NCBI GenBank assembly: GCA_019054805.1
Contig: JAHQIY010000005.1
Coordinates: forward strand, 5,191,501-5,255,500
DNA length: 64,000 bases
Reading direction: 5' to 3'
Origin: Brachionus manjavacas
Taxonomy: Eukaryota; Rotifera; Eurotatoria; Ploima; Brachionidae
In this document: positions 31,001-42,060 of the stretch, piece by piece
Position numbering within the stretch: position 1 is the first letter of the stretch
How the letters are laid out: each line of letters starts with the position of its first letter
The notes under the pieces: model-generated
Seen by the model: the letters and a program-made list of their open reading frames with translations, nothing else
What the model was told of the DNA's origin: nothing
Databases searched by the model: none
Position numbers and translations under genes: made by a program

Positions 31001-34000
31001 AAGAATATTATACGCGATTTTAATTATCAATAATTAAAATATTAATTTACTAATAAATTAATATTTATAAATAATATTTAGATATTAATAATAAAAGATT
31101 CAAAATTTTGCATAAAGACAAAATAATTCTTTGAAATGTCATTTCTACACTGAGTTGAGATTTAAAAATCCTAAATATAAGTAATTTTACTTTGGTTTTT
31201 GTAGTAATGAAGAAAAAATTTTCGACCGGTTAATAGTAAGAAAAATTCAAAATTTGAATAATTGAAATTATTGATTTAAATTGACTAGTTTCAATTGGCA
31301 ATTGTAAATAATTTCTAGTTGATTTTTTTTTTTTGAAAAATTCCTTTTCCCCCTTCTTCAATAATTTCAAAATATCTTTTTTTTTTAAATTTGGTTTATT
31401 GATTCAATATAAACTTTTTTTTATTTTTTTGATAAATTTTGTTTAAAAGGTAACGTAAAATTAGTTAATTTTAAAAAATCTCCGTTTTTTGAAGAAACAC
31501 TATATATTTAGATAACTTAATAATTTAAAGGTTTCAAGTTGGGTAAGAAGCGCTCTATTGGACTTAGTTCTTACCTTACATTTTATTCATTGAATTAAAC
31601 AAAAATTTCATTAATTGATGCTTTTGTTTTTATTACCATGACGGTTGAAAATTTTTCAAAATAAATTATTTGAAAATGCTAGATTTTAAGAGTGCATTTT
31701 TCAAATATTATTTTCAGTCTTAATTAAAAAATTAATTTATTTCAGTTAATTTACACTTATTATGATATATATATATATGATATATATATATGATATATGA
31801 TATATATGATATATGACACTAAATTTTACCATGAAATAGAAATCTTTTTTGTAATCTTCAAATGAGTTTTTTTCTTGACGCAATGCCTTTTTAATCCAAA
31901 CAATTATTTAAAAATTACAAAAAAATTTCTATTAAAAATTTTAAATTTTCATATTTGTATTGTATAATATTTTTTGTGGAATATTTCAAAAATTTTTAAT
32001 TTTGATTTTCTTATTTAGTTTTTATTTCGCAAAAAATAAAGGAAATAAAAAAATATGAAAATTCAAGATTTGCTTTTTCTCAACTCAAAAAATTTAACAA
32101 TATTATTTAAATTTTGAATAAAAAATTTTATACTAGAGATTTTTGTGTAAATATTAAAAGGTGAAACAAACAATGTTTCGTTTAACAGTTTCTTAAAAAA
32201 ATTTAAAGAAATAAATTGATTATTTTTATTAAAATTGCTTGTTATGTTTGAATTAAAAAATAAAATTTTTACAAATTAATTTAAAACCAGTTAATTTAAA
32301 ATTATTTAAAGGAGAAATGGCAAAATTTTAACATTTGAATAAAATAAATTTGCTTAAAAAAAAAAAATCTAATTAGAATAAATCATACAGACAACAAAAA
32401 AAGAAATCTTAAAATATTGATATTCTTTTTGATCATTTCCTGTGTTAATTAAAATTAATTAAATTTTTATTTATTGAATTTAGTGAGGTAAAGACAATGA
32501 AAATATTTAAAGTAAAAATCGTTTCTGTACTTTTTGTACTTTTTCTAATTATTTTATTTGGCCCTGTTCCTTTTTGTACTTTTTGTACTTTTTCAGAATA
32601 TTATTATATTTGGCCCTCTCATGGATAGACAATGAGATCAAACTTTTAAAAAACTATTTTCCTTTCTGTACTTTTTGTTCTTAATGGTAAAAAAACCTTT
32701 TATTAATCAATATTTTAAATATAAATTTTATATTTAACTAATATTTTTCTTACCTTCAGCATACCCGAATCCCTAAACCAGGGCTCCGCCCCGGACCCCG
32801 TTTAAGTTTTAATAAAATCATTAAATTAAACTTAATCACAAAGAGTACAAAAAGGAACAGGGCCAAATAAAATAATTAGAAAAAGTACAAAAAGTACAGA
32901 AAGGAAAATAGTTTTTTAAAAGTTTGATCTCATTGTCTATCCATGAATTTAGTGAAACATTTTTGTTTCATGTTTCATCATTTAAGTTTAAAAAGCTCAA
33001 TTTTGTCAATTTAAATTAAGAATAAAAATAATTTTATTTTTGTAATTTTTGGAAGGTTTGTATGAAAATTCACAATAGCATTTAAATCTATCTTTTAGGT
33101 GCTTAACCAAAAATTGCAACCAAACCAAATTAATAGAGAGGTTTGGATTCCTTTTGATTAATAAATAAATTTTTATTCTGATACAGTATTGATTTGATTT
33201 GATGGCCGACTGTAATTTTACGTAAATTTTTGTAATATTACGTAAAATTACGAAAAAAAATGAGGCAAAAGATAAAAATTTTTTTTGTTTTTAAATTTTC
33301 TTTAGGTTTGTAATTTACGTAATTTAACGAAAAATTCAAAACCACTGTCGACTATTATGTCAACACTGTATCTTAATTTAATTTTTTAGAGAAATTTTAC
33401 GACCAAATTAGATAACACCTTCGACCAGAAAAAAAAATAAGCTAAAATAATTAGACTATTTTTAAGGTACGTTGTTCTCTTTAGTCTTGAACGCTTGATA
33501 GCAGTTTGTTTTCCACTCAGACGCTATGATTTATGTAGCTCATTTCGAAACAAAATAGTCATCTTTGTTTTGGTACTGTTCTCTCTGCTTTTTTATTCAT
33601 TTACAATTTTTACATCGGGCATAGAGACCGACAACGGCACCAGAGCTTGCGTGACCAAAGAGTCCTGGATTAGTTTTGTCAAAAAGTTCTCATTCATAGA
33701 CATTTGGATTACCATTATTATACCATTTTTCATAATTCTAATTGTAAATGCATCCATTTCTGTAAAACTAATGCGGGTCATTCGCTCGACCAAGACTTTT
33801 AACACCATTATATTTTTTAATCGAAATAGGCCTAGCAGTCCGGTTGGGATACGTAAAAAATGCGGCTCTATGAAGAGTTATGGTACAGTGAGGCACAGTA
33901 TGACACGAGCTTCAACGATGGGTCTATGCAGTATCAAATATAAACGCAGATTATCCAAAAAATATTCCAAAACAACCCGAGTTTTGCTCACCATATCGAT

Positions 34001-34337
34001 TACATATGTTCTGCTGAACATTTTTATGGCCTATTCCAAAATACGCTACTGCTTCGACACAGAGTTTTTTGAAACCCGCAATCATGAAAAAGTTAAAAAT
34101 TTTGAACAGCAAAATCAAAATTCAACACATAGCCAGGACGTGCGTATAAAACCTGTCGAGTTTAACTACGATTGGGAGGATCAATTTTACGAGCGGGTTT
34201 CGTGTTATTTATTTTATTTAAATTTTTCGCTGAATTTTTTTATCTATTGTGCCAATAGGTCAAAATTCAAGGAGTCTTTGTCGAGCTTTAGAAATCGAAA
34301 TAGCTATAGAAAAAGATTTAATCAGAGAATGAATTGA
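28074..34337 (+). CDS. Rhodopsin-type (class A) G-protein-coupled receptor, peptide-receptor-like, three exons
   Basis: This is a seven-helix receptor of 388 aa, spliced in frame from exon 1 (28074-28213), exon 2 (29758-29931) and exon 3 (33485-34337), all with GT...AG junctions. Exon 1 gives a short N-terminus and TM1 with the GN motif (VVVGLIGNSISL). Exon 2 gives TM2 with SALAVVDNGF, then the TM3 Cys (RIVCKSTVYF) for the conserved disulfide. Exon 3 opens with SICLERLIAVCFPLRR, the E/DRY-equivalent, followed by TM4, TM5, a long basic third cytoplasmic loop, TM6 (TTRVLLTISITYVLLNIF) and TM7 (FYLNFSLNFFIYCANRSKF, where NFFIY replaces NPxxY). The IYCxxxxKFxxSL end is typical of invertebrate neuropeptide receptors. 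TM6 lacks the CWxP motif. The ligand cannot be told. The introns are 1544 and 3553 bp, and intron 2 contains at least two transposons. Confidence 0.85.
29203..29246. repeat. Small two-part hairpin in GPCR intron 1
   Basis: TTAGGCT...AGCCTAA forms an outer stem around an inner GGGTAATACCC palindrome (29217-29227). It stands out as less A+T-rich than its surroundings. Function is unknown; it may be a structured intronic RNA or a transposon end remnant. Confidence 0.35.
30351..30978. mobile_element. Non-autonomous DNA transposon with ~28 bp TIRs (GPCR intron 2)
   Basis: The left end ACTAAAATACTGAATTTGG plus AACAAAATT (30353-30380) and the reverse complement of the right end ACTAAAATACTGAATTAGG plus AACAAAATT (to 30976) differ at one base. 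The 630 bp interior has one 69-codon minus-strand frame (30629-30420; KEKLEEKVKVIFFSAVFAPW) that I do not recognise. No clear target duplication was found. Confidence 0.72.
31763..31816. repeat. TATATGA microsatellite
   Basis: Irregular tandem repeats of TATATATGA/TATGA occur in GPCR intron 2. Confidence 0.85.
32487..32943. mobile_element. MULE-like non-autonomous transposon with 12 bp flanking direct repeat
   Basis: The ends GGTAAAGACAATGA (left) and TCATTGTCTATCC (right) are inverted. The flanks share TGAATTTAGTGA (32475-32486 and 32944-32955), compatible with a Mutator-like 9-12 bp target duplication. The arms contain long inverted blocks (CTGTACTTTTTGTACTTTTT, then TTTATTTGGCCCTGTTCC). 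The left arm has the terminal block repeated in tandem (second copy 32624-32690). The centre carries a GC-rich patch, CCAGGGCTCCGCCCCGGACC (32780-32799). It lies inside GPCR intron 2. Confidence 0.72.
33208..33332. repeat. TTACGTAA-rich MITE-like segment (related locus 35924-36230)
   Basis: Clustered palindromic words (TTTTACGTAAATTT, ATTACGTAAAATTACG, ATTTACGTAATTTAACG) occur here and again at 35924-35946 and 36150-36228. The spacing suggests terminal or subterminal repeats of a small DNA element, but I could not define its ends. Confidence 0.45.
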
Positions 34338-34850
34338 TGCTTTGAATTATTGTCAGAACCGGTGCATTGTCCGCCTTTCTTTGAAATATTTTTGATTTTC
34401 TATTTTTATTTATTTTTTAATTGAATAAATTATTTAAATATTTTTTTTTCCTTTTTAAATGGCGGAAAGTTTAAATGTGTTAAAAGGGCGACAACTTTTG
34501 AAGATTAAGTTTTTTTACCGATTTTCATTTTCATGGTCCAAAAAGCAAAGAGTATTCTAGGAATCTAGTATTTTATATCAGAAATTATTTGTAATAAATA
34601 TTTTTTAAGAAAAACCTGATAAACAATATTTAAAAAAAAATGTTAATAATAAAGTTTGGTCAATTTATCTATCGCGGATATTCTAAGTGGCTAAGGGATA
34701 AATTGGACTTTATCCTATTACCTCATTTGTCACTTATAATTATTCCATTAGATATCTCAACTATACTGTGAAATGATATACTTTGTAAAATTTTTAAAAT
34801 AAAATTCTTTAGTGTCTTTTTTATTTTAAGGGCAATAAAGTTTAGTAAAC
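34338..34850. other. 3' flank of the GPCR gene
   Basis: A+T-rich, with AATAAATT at 34422-34429 as a possible polyadenylation signal. No further gene was seen. Confidence 0.4.
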
Positions 34851-35080
34851 ACTAGAAGCACTGAACGAATTCAAATGACAAAGTTTTAAGAAAAAATATT
34901 CATATTTTATACCGAAACTTTATTATTTTTACATTTTAAAATGAAAATAAATATGTAAGATTAATTTTTAGACAACAAAAATTGATAATTAAACTATTTT
35001 TGGACATGACATTTCTTACAAATTAGGTCCTTCTCAGCTGTACAGTTATTGCATGTTGGTTCTTTACAAATTTGTAATTT
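34851..35080 (-). pseudogene. Possible piggyBac-like terminal fragment with a Cys-rich end
   Basis: CACTAGAAGCACTGAACGAA at 34853 resembles the transposon-end-like repeats at 6342 and 6524. On the minus strand, 35072-35002 encodes ICKEPTCNNCTAEKDLICKK and CHVQK, with C-x4-C-x2-C and C-x2-C spacing like the C-terminal Cys-rich domain of piggyBac-type transposases. The two together suggest the last ~230 bp of such an element. Confidence 0.35.
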
Positions 35081-35165
35081 ATTAAAATTTTATTTTTTAT
35101 TTTTGAAATTACATCTTTAAAAATTAGGCATTTGTTAATTGAAACAAAATTTTTCACATCCTTTA

Positions 35166-35750
35166 AACATTCTATCTAGGCATAAATGGCCGAAGCATTT
35201 GCTGAGAATTTAGAATCGAATGAGATAAATGTTGAGAAGTTTATTACCTAAAAAAACTCGCAATTCGGTACTTTTGAATACATTACGCATAACGAAGTGA
35301 TTGAAGCGATTAAATACTCAAAGCCAAAGGCCTTGTCAGGTCCAGACGGATTTTCAAACTAAGCTCTATACTTGAAACATTCCAAGATAATAAATCTCTT
35401 AATCAAAAAACCTCTTACCGTCCTATTTCGCTGCTCAATTGCATATTCAAAATTCTCGAAAAAATTATTAACAATAAAATTCAAAATAGGGCTGCAAAAG
35501 AAAAAAGTTCAAAAGAAAAAAGAAAAAAGTTCAACTCAAGAACATATTTTTAGACTTGTTCAATCAATTAGTCATTGATTCAATAGCAAAAAAATGACTG
35601 CTGCAGTGTTTTTTGACCTGTAACAAGCTTTTGACAAAACACCACACAAATGCATCCTTTTTAAACTCAAAAAATTAGGCCTTTATTTTGATTTTAAAAC
35701 TAAAAAAAAAATTCAACTCAGAATGTCAGCTGCTTAATTTTTTTTCATTT
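35166..35750 (+). pseudogene. LINE reverse-transcriptase relic
   Basis: The plus strand reads EVIEAIKYSKPKALSGPDGF, then (frame-shifted) YRPISLLNCIFKILEKIINN, QEHIFRLVQSISH and, after a stop, FNSKKMTAAVFFDL, QAFDKTPHKCILFKLKKLGL. This is the fingers-palm part of a non-LTR reverse transcriptase: GPDG, RPIS and FDLxQAFD boxes. It is a different subfamily from the copies at 12 and 40 kb. The YxDD box and tail are missing. Confidence 0.8.
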
Positions 35751-36603
35751 ATCTGTTTAGATACTAAGTTTTCTTGAGTGCTTGGGAATTTTAAATTGAT
35801 TACTTGCTCTTTTTTCTTTTATATTTTTTCATTTAGATTTTTTTATTCAACATTTTTTTAAACAAAATCAAAATAGTTTAAATGATGTTAATTTACTTAG
35901 TCTTACACTTTCTTACTTAGATTACGTAATTTTACGTAAAATTACATTTCCGTTGGTCTTACTATTCCTTTAAGGAACTAATATTTTTTTGTAAATAAAT
36001 AGCAAAAATTACAACAAATATTGTTAAAAATTAAAAGATTTTGAAATAAAAAAAAATTATAAAAATTTATTAAAAATAAAACAAATTTCAAAAATTGTCA
36101 ATTTTTTGGCGGAAATCGAATTGACCGTGTCTTAAAAATATTGATGTAATTTACGTAAGATTACGTGATCTGTGTGTAAGAAATTGTAAGATGACGCACA
36201 ATTATATCCTTTATGTAATTTTACGTACTAATAATATTTTAATTAAAAAATTTATTGAGCGTGCCATTGTCTTTTTTAGATTTAATTCTTGTATTTTCTT
36301 CTCAAATATTGCTTAAGTTGTTTTTTATAATTTTTCAAATTCATAAAATTCCACACAGGTGTTATAAGATAATCAAAAATTCTTGATCCAGTATTGTTGT
36401 TTTTATCTTCAAAATTACTTTGTTGTGAGAAACCGCTATGACTACAGTCTCCTTGATATTAAATTTATATTTAATCACTCGATAAATAACAGTATTTCGT
36501 CAAATAGAAGAAACTTGCTATTTTTAGAATAAATTTTTTATCAAAAAGATAAAAATTTATGAATCAATAAATTAAAAAAATTAATTTCCTTTTATGAATT
36601 AAC

Positions 36604-37090
36604 TGCTTAACGAATATTACTTTTTTTTATTTGAGGAAATACGGGAGATGATTTACCTGAATTACTAGCGGAACAATTGTGAGCAACTCTAGCGTTTTCC
36701 AAGGATGCAATATCTACATCAGTTCCATCACGGCTTAGCATGTCCAATATTAGATCAAATCTTTTATTGGGGTTCCGGTTATTTTCATTCCAAGCTAAAC
36801 TTTCGAATGGTTTGTTCAAAAGTCTGTCAGATGGACAGCCAAAGCTCATACTGGCTTGGGGAAGTATTGAATTATCGACAATTCGAATTTGTTGCGCAAT
36901 TTTTGTTGATTCATTCTGTTCTATTTTGGTATCTAAATTTTTTAAGAGCGGTTTTAGACTTTTTTTTTAACGGACTCCCCATATTCTTTGATCTTTTATT
37001 GAATTTAATTAGCTTTGGAGCGCTGGAACTCTGATTTGAAGATGAACTTAATCGATTGACTAAATTCAAAAATTCCCGGTTATTGTTTTA
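36604..37090 (-). pseudogene. Unrecognised protein fragment, frameshifted; C-terminus duplicated at 39-42 kb
   Basis: The minus strand reads NREFLNLVNRLSSSSNQSSS, APKLIKFNKRSKNMGSPLKK, then a shift in a poly-A tract, TKIEQNESTKIAQQIRIVDN, SILPQASMSFGCPSDRLLNK, PFESLAWNENNRNPNKRFDL and ILDMLSRDGTDVDI, ending NSGKSSPVFPQIKKSNIR. I do not recognise the family. The Ser- and Asn-rich N-terminal part and the poly-A frameshift suggest a decaying host gene or transposon ORF. The last ~20 codons recur as SGKKSPVF / PHIKKKSLSS in the locus split by the LINE at 39327. Both copies carry an AG|GTAAA sequence at the same point, which could be a splice donor. Confidence 0.45.
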
Positions 37091-37190
37091 TTTTTTGGCA
37101 ATATTAAGACAATAAACGTAATTTTTTTTTTAAATTAAAATTAAATAGTCATTTATTTCTTCTCTAGTAAATTTGAATTACGTAAAAAAT

Positions 37191-37225
37191 GGGGTCTACC
37201 TAGTACCCACAATGAAAAAATTTTT
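37191..37225. repeat. Solo MULE-type terminal repeat
   Basis: GGGGTCTACCTAGTACCCAC closely matches the right end of the MULE at 4330-5480 (GGGTCTACCTATTCCCCAC in the same reading). No partner end was found nearby. Confidence 0.5.
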
Positions 37226-37656
37226 ACAACAGAAGTTCATTTAGCCCTCTCAAAACTATTTAACAAAGAAAAAAAAAATTTTTGATTGTTTAAAAAAACT
37301 TTTCATAAAAATATACATAATTTTTGAGCTCAGTTTTTTTTTGAATTTTATCAAAATATGCTAATTCATTCAGATTAAAATGCCGATGATTTTAAGAAGT
37401 AAAAAAAATTGAAGGTACAATTCATATTACATGGACTCACACTGTTGATAAAAATGTGAATTACAATTCTTGGATCCCAAATCATTTTTGTTGATTTTCA
37501 TTTACAAAGAAAAGCTAATAAAATTGTATTATAATAAAAGATAAAAACAAATTTGAAAAGAACACACCAAAATATAAGCACACGCTAGCCAAAAGTCAGA
37601 CAAAAGAAAATCACAAGTAAGCCAAAATAAAATAAAAAGCACGCAGTGTTTGTCAA

Positions 37657-39165
37657 ATGGACTCAAATTTTTTGCTTGAAACAAACTGGACAACGTTTGA
37701 ACAGGGTACCATATCTGGGCACTCAAAAGACTTTGCATGAATGGTGCCGTAATATTTCGAAATTCGTCCTTAAGCTTTCAAATCATGTGAAACATCTTGA
37801 GGAAGGAGAAATGGAGAAACACATTGAAATAAAAAAACTGAAATCTGAATTGGCAGCAGCAATTAAACAACAAACTAATCTAACATCAGCAGTCAGTGGG
37901 TTCAAGTGGTAAAACAAGGGACAAAAGATGCAAAAAAAACAGCCGACCAGATATCTGTAGCAAATGCAACCACTAGCGAAATGAATGAAATAATCAAAAG
38001 AAAATCAATTTCAAATCTTTCAAATCTATTTATCTTAGTCCAGATTCTACTGAAACCGAAAGAGCTTTAGACTATAAATTGAAAAAAACAAACAAACGAA
38101 GCAAAAAATGGTCTTTAACAAGCCTCGCCCTTCCGATATTGCATCCGTGGAAATCAGATCGTCAAATTCAAGAAGCAAATATCTCAAAATCTTGGATAAA
38201 AATGATCTCAAGATCTTAATTAGAAATAATAAAAATCTTGATACAAGAACTATTCATGTAACTGGAAGGATATGAATCTTTATAATGATTAAAAACGTAT
38301 CTGTAAATTAGTTTTTTCGGAAATAAAAAGAGCCAGACTATCTTGTGAACAAAATTTATTGGAAAAAGCTAAGAAGAACCAAAAATTATTATTCGAATCT
38401 CTAAATGATCAACAAGTAATCAGAGAATCAATCAAGACATTAAAGGAGTCAAAAAATAAATTAACGCAACAACCGAAAGATATATCAAATCTACTAAATA
38501 AATGTTTTCAGGATGTTTTTGTTATTGAACAAGATGGGGAGCTTCTACCTTTTGTAGCTGAACTTAATGAAAACTGTTCAGAATATATTGACGTTGAACC
38601 AAATGATATTAATTATGAATGGTTTTTAATAAATTTCAAGACCTAAATCAAAATAAATCATGTGTGTAGACAAGCTTCATTCGCTATTGCTAAAAAACTG
38701 TGCAGAAGCCTTTACTATTCCTTTAACTTTAGTTTTCAGAAAGTCTTTATCTAATAGGCGGCTTCAAATTCAATTCAGATCAGCAAATATTACTCAATTG
38801 TTTAAGAAAAGGTGATAAATCAACGGCCAGCAATTATTATCCTGTGTCTATAATTTCAATTCCGTGCAAAATTATGGAAAGCAAATAATGAACTAAAATG
38901 GAAGACTATTTTTAAAAGAAAAATTTTATATCTTAAGAACAGCATGGATTTGTCAGGAAAAAGTCATGTACATCTAATCTTCTGGAATCTCTAGATTTCA
39001 TCTCAATGACTCTAGACAAAAGTGTTCCTGTTGATGTAATTCTTCTAGATTTTGCGAAAGCATTTAATCCTGTTCCGCACCGATGACTAATAGCTTAATT
39101 GAAAGCGTATGGCTTTGATGGTCTGACACTAAAATGGATTGAAGCTTTCTTGAAAAATTAGATTT
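37657..39165 (+). pseudogene. CR1-like LINE with ORF1, internally deleted and 3'-truncated
   Basis: ORF1 begins MDSNFLLETNWTTFEQGTIS and shifts into a helical segment (NISKFVLKLSNHVKHLEEGE, MEKHIEIKKLKSELAAAIKQ), then a basic RRM-like stretch (KMVFNKPRPSD...ILDKNDLKILIRN). Around 38280 it passes directly into the post-endonuclease linker of ORF2 (SEIKRARLSCEQNLLEKAKK, NQKLLFESLNDQQVIRESIK), so the endonuclease is deleted. Reverse-transcriptase blocks follow: CLRKGDKSTASNYYPVSIIS, EQHGFVRKKSCTSNLLESLD, VILLDFAKAFNPVPHR and LKWIEAFL. The copy stops before the YxDD box. Confidence 0.8.
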
Positions 39166-39244
39166 TTTTTTGGCTAATTTGTTAATTTTTAAGCTTTTCA
39201 CTCATTTGAATTTTAGATAGTAAGTTTCTTTTTTTTTAATTTTT

Positions 39245-39326
39245 TTTATGTAATTAAAAAAAAATTAATATCCTTTTTTGAATTAGCTACTTAACGACTT
39301 CTTCTTTATATGAGGAAATAATCTAT
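39245..39326 (-). pseudogene. Second copy of the 36.6 kb fragment, split by a LINE (continues 41878-41960)
   Basis: The minus strand at 41960-41878 reads AYKDYFKDDGFNSGKKSPVF, and after the LINE at 39326 continues PHIKKKSLSS and a stop. Joined, this parallels SNSGKSSPVFPQIKKSNIR at 36604-36680, and the surrounding non-coding sequence also matches (39245-39325 against 36560-36650). The LINE therefore landed in a duplicated copy of that sequence. Confidence 0.6.
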
Positions 39327-41877
39327 CTTAATTGGTTGCACATATAGGCCACCATATTCAAGCAAGGAAATAAACATAGAAGTTATTAAAGCTTAATCAG
39401 TTGTGGAAAGAAGAAAATTTACAGGTCATCTAATAGCCGGTGGCTTAAACTCCCCGCTAATTAAATGAGACAGTGATATGGGATATGTGGAAGGAAAGGG
39501 AAAAGAAAAAAGAGTCAACATATGGAAATAACGTTCTTAATCTAGTTAAAACGTTTTTATGAAATTACGTTGGTTCACACTTAGGAACATCATCCAAAAA
39601 TAAACTCCAATCAGTCCTGTCATGGGATTACAGTAAAGATTGGTAAATTCAGAAACATATGCGAAAATTGCCCTCTTTTTGATAAAGATGACTACCAAGG
39701 AATAAGTATTTTTTTGGAAAAAGCAAACAGTACACAATTGAGCTTTTGCCAGGAACCAAATGAGCAGTACTAAAATTTTACTAGTCTCTACAATGTTGGT
39801 GTAACTGCATTTATTCCGTGTAAAAAAACTCTCAGCCTCAGTAAAGCCGACTAGGTACAGCCAAAAATGGTTTAAAAATCAAATAAGGAAATTAACAAGA
39901 AGAAAATACAAACTGCATCTGATTATGAGGTCACGAAAAGGATGTATTACATTAAAGGATGATTATAAGGAAACATATAAAGAGCTAAAAAAATTGGTAA
40001 AATCTACGCGTACTCTTCTTGAAAATAAATTTGTTCAAAAGAGCAAAAACAATCCAAAACTAATTTACGCTTACATCAACAATCGAAGAAAGAATCAAGA
40101 CAAAATAAGATCACTAGCCAAACCCAACGGTGATTTGATAGTAGACAAGGAGACAGTTGCGAACTTATTGAACGATCAGTTCCAAAAGGCATTCAGTGTA
40201 GATATAAAATGCAGAACTATTTAGTGTTCAAACTCCTGTGTAATTAACAAAGATTTTTACTCCAAGAGTAACCTCCTGAGACATATCAAAAAGCTTCATA
40301 AAAGAAAATCTTGTGGAAAGGGCGGTATAAATCCACATGTATTAAGAGGCTGCGCAGCAAACTTTGCCAAGTTATAAGAGCAAATTTTTAAAACAAGTTT
40401 CGTGTCTGGAAAATTAACAAATGTGTGGAAAGGACAAAATATAACTCCTATTTTTAAGAAAAGAAAAAGGACTGAACCGATAAATTATAGGCCGGTCTCA
40501 CTGACATCAGTACTATGCAAAATAATAGAAAGAATTATCAAGGAAGCAATGATGGCGCATCTAATAAAACATGACTTAGTTGCGGCTCAGCAGCACGGTT
40601 TCGTTAACATACGATCATGCTTGACTAACATTCTTGAAACAATTGACTCAGTGACAGAAGCTATAAATCGCGGTTTCGCTTCAGCAGTTTTATTTTTGAT
40701 TTTTAAAATGTAGAAAACAAAGAGTCTTGGGTCAAGTGACATTCGTTTAGAAATAAGTGAAAAGTGGTAGACCCCAAGTTTCGGTACTCGGAACACTACT
40801 TTTTACCACTTTCATAAATGATTTTCCTGAAGAAGTAAACAGTGTCATCAAGCTTTTTGCTAATGACACTAAATTAATCGAGAAATAAATTTAAAGATCG
40901 AAAATGCTCAAATGCAACAAACAGATATTGAGCGAGATCTTGAAATCTACCTCAAGAGTGAATGGAACCATCAAGCATGTCAAGCAGCGAACAAAGCTAA
41001 CGTTATTCTTGGTCAACTTAAACAAGTTTTCAAGCCCTGGTCAATCAACACTTTTTAACAGATTTATATAACTTTTGTTAGGCCCCATCTAGAGTACGCT
41101 GCTGCAGCTCGGTATCCATATTTGAAAAAATATTTTGAAATATTAGAAAACATACAAAGACGTGTAACTACATTGGTCCCTGAAATAAGGAACTTGAACT
41201 ATGAACAGAGATTGTAGTGCTTGGTTTAACATCTTTAAAAGTGAGACGAGAAAGGGAAGACCTTATACTGTTTTTTTAATGTATTAAAGGGCTATACTTA
41301 GTGACATGGCAGAACCCTGTACTTAAATGTAACTCCATTACAGCGGATGGTCCTGCAGACAATATTCGAGGACACAAACTAAGATTTAGCAAACAACTGA
41401 CCAAGACAAAACAACGGGATAATTTTTTGACTAATAGAGTAGTCCAAAGCTGGAATAAGTTACCCAGTGAAATAATTAATATTAGGTCCTTAAACAGCTT
41501 CAAATTCTAGTTGGACAGACTTACAGTAACAAAGAACAATTAGAAAATTATTAATTTACCTCTGAATCCTTATTTGATCGTGCCTCGTTGGATTTTGAAT
41601 AATTGATTTCGTATTGAATGGATTTTATTCGGCAGAAAGAAATATTGAGGTTAAAAAAAAAAGATTGAAAAAAGAAAAAAATGATAAAAATAGAATAAAA
41701 CAAACGAAATTGAAACGAATTTGATAATTAATTAAGTTTTAGTAAATGTATAGACCGCCCTGGATTCTGAATTTAACTCGGACTAATTATAGTTTTTTTT
41801 TTTCAAAACAGATACCATAGCGAGAATAAAGCTAGGTATCCTGCTGTAGCTTATCACTATTTTTATTATTATTATTA
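39327..41877 (+). mobile_element. CR1-like LINE insertion, 5'-truncated, (TTA)n tail
   Basis: The plus strand carries the C-terminal half of an APE endonuclease (YRPPYSSKEIN-like start, LAGDLNSPLIKWDSDMGYVE), linker (TLLENKFVQKSKNNPKLIYA, NNRRKNQDKIRSLAKPNGDL, LLNDQFQKAFS) and RT blocks (LRHIKKLHKRKSCGKGGINP, NITPIFKKRKRTEPINYRPV, AAQQHGFVNIRSCLTNILET). A LINE tail follows (QTYSNKEQL region; WNKLPSEIINIRSLNSFKF at 41450-41509). It ends with a non-coding 3' end and (ATT)n at 41862-41877. Its boundaries are fixed by the interrupted duplicate at 39326/41878, with AAAT at both junctions as a possible short target duplication. Numerous stops make it inactive. Confidence 0.8.
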
Positions 41878-42060
41878 TTAAATACGGGAGATTTTTTACC
41901 TGAATTAAAACCATCATCTTTAAAATAGTCTTTGTATGCATTATACAATTGATTATCTAGATTTAAATTTTATTTCAAATTAATTTATCAAAATACTAAT
42001 TTACTTGATTGCTTTATTTCTTTTTCGTTAATGATATCATAAGCTTTTTAAAAAAATATT

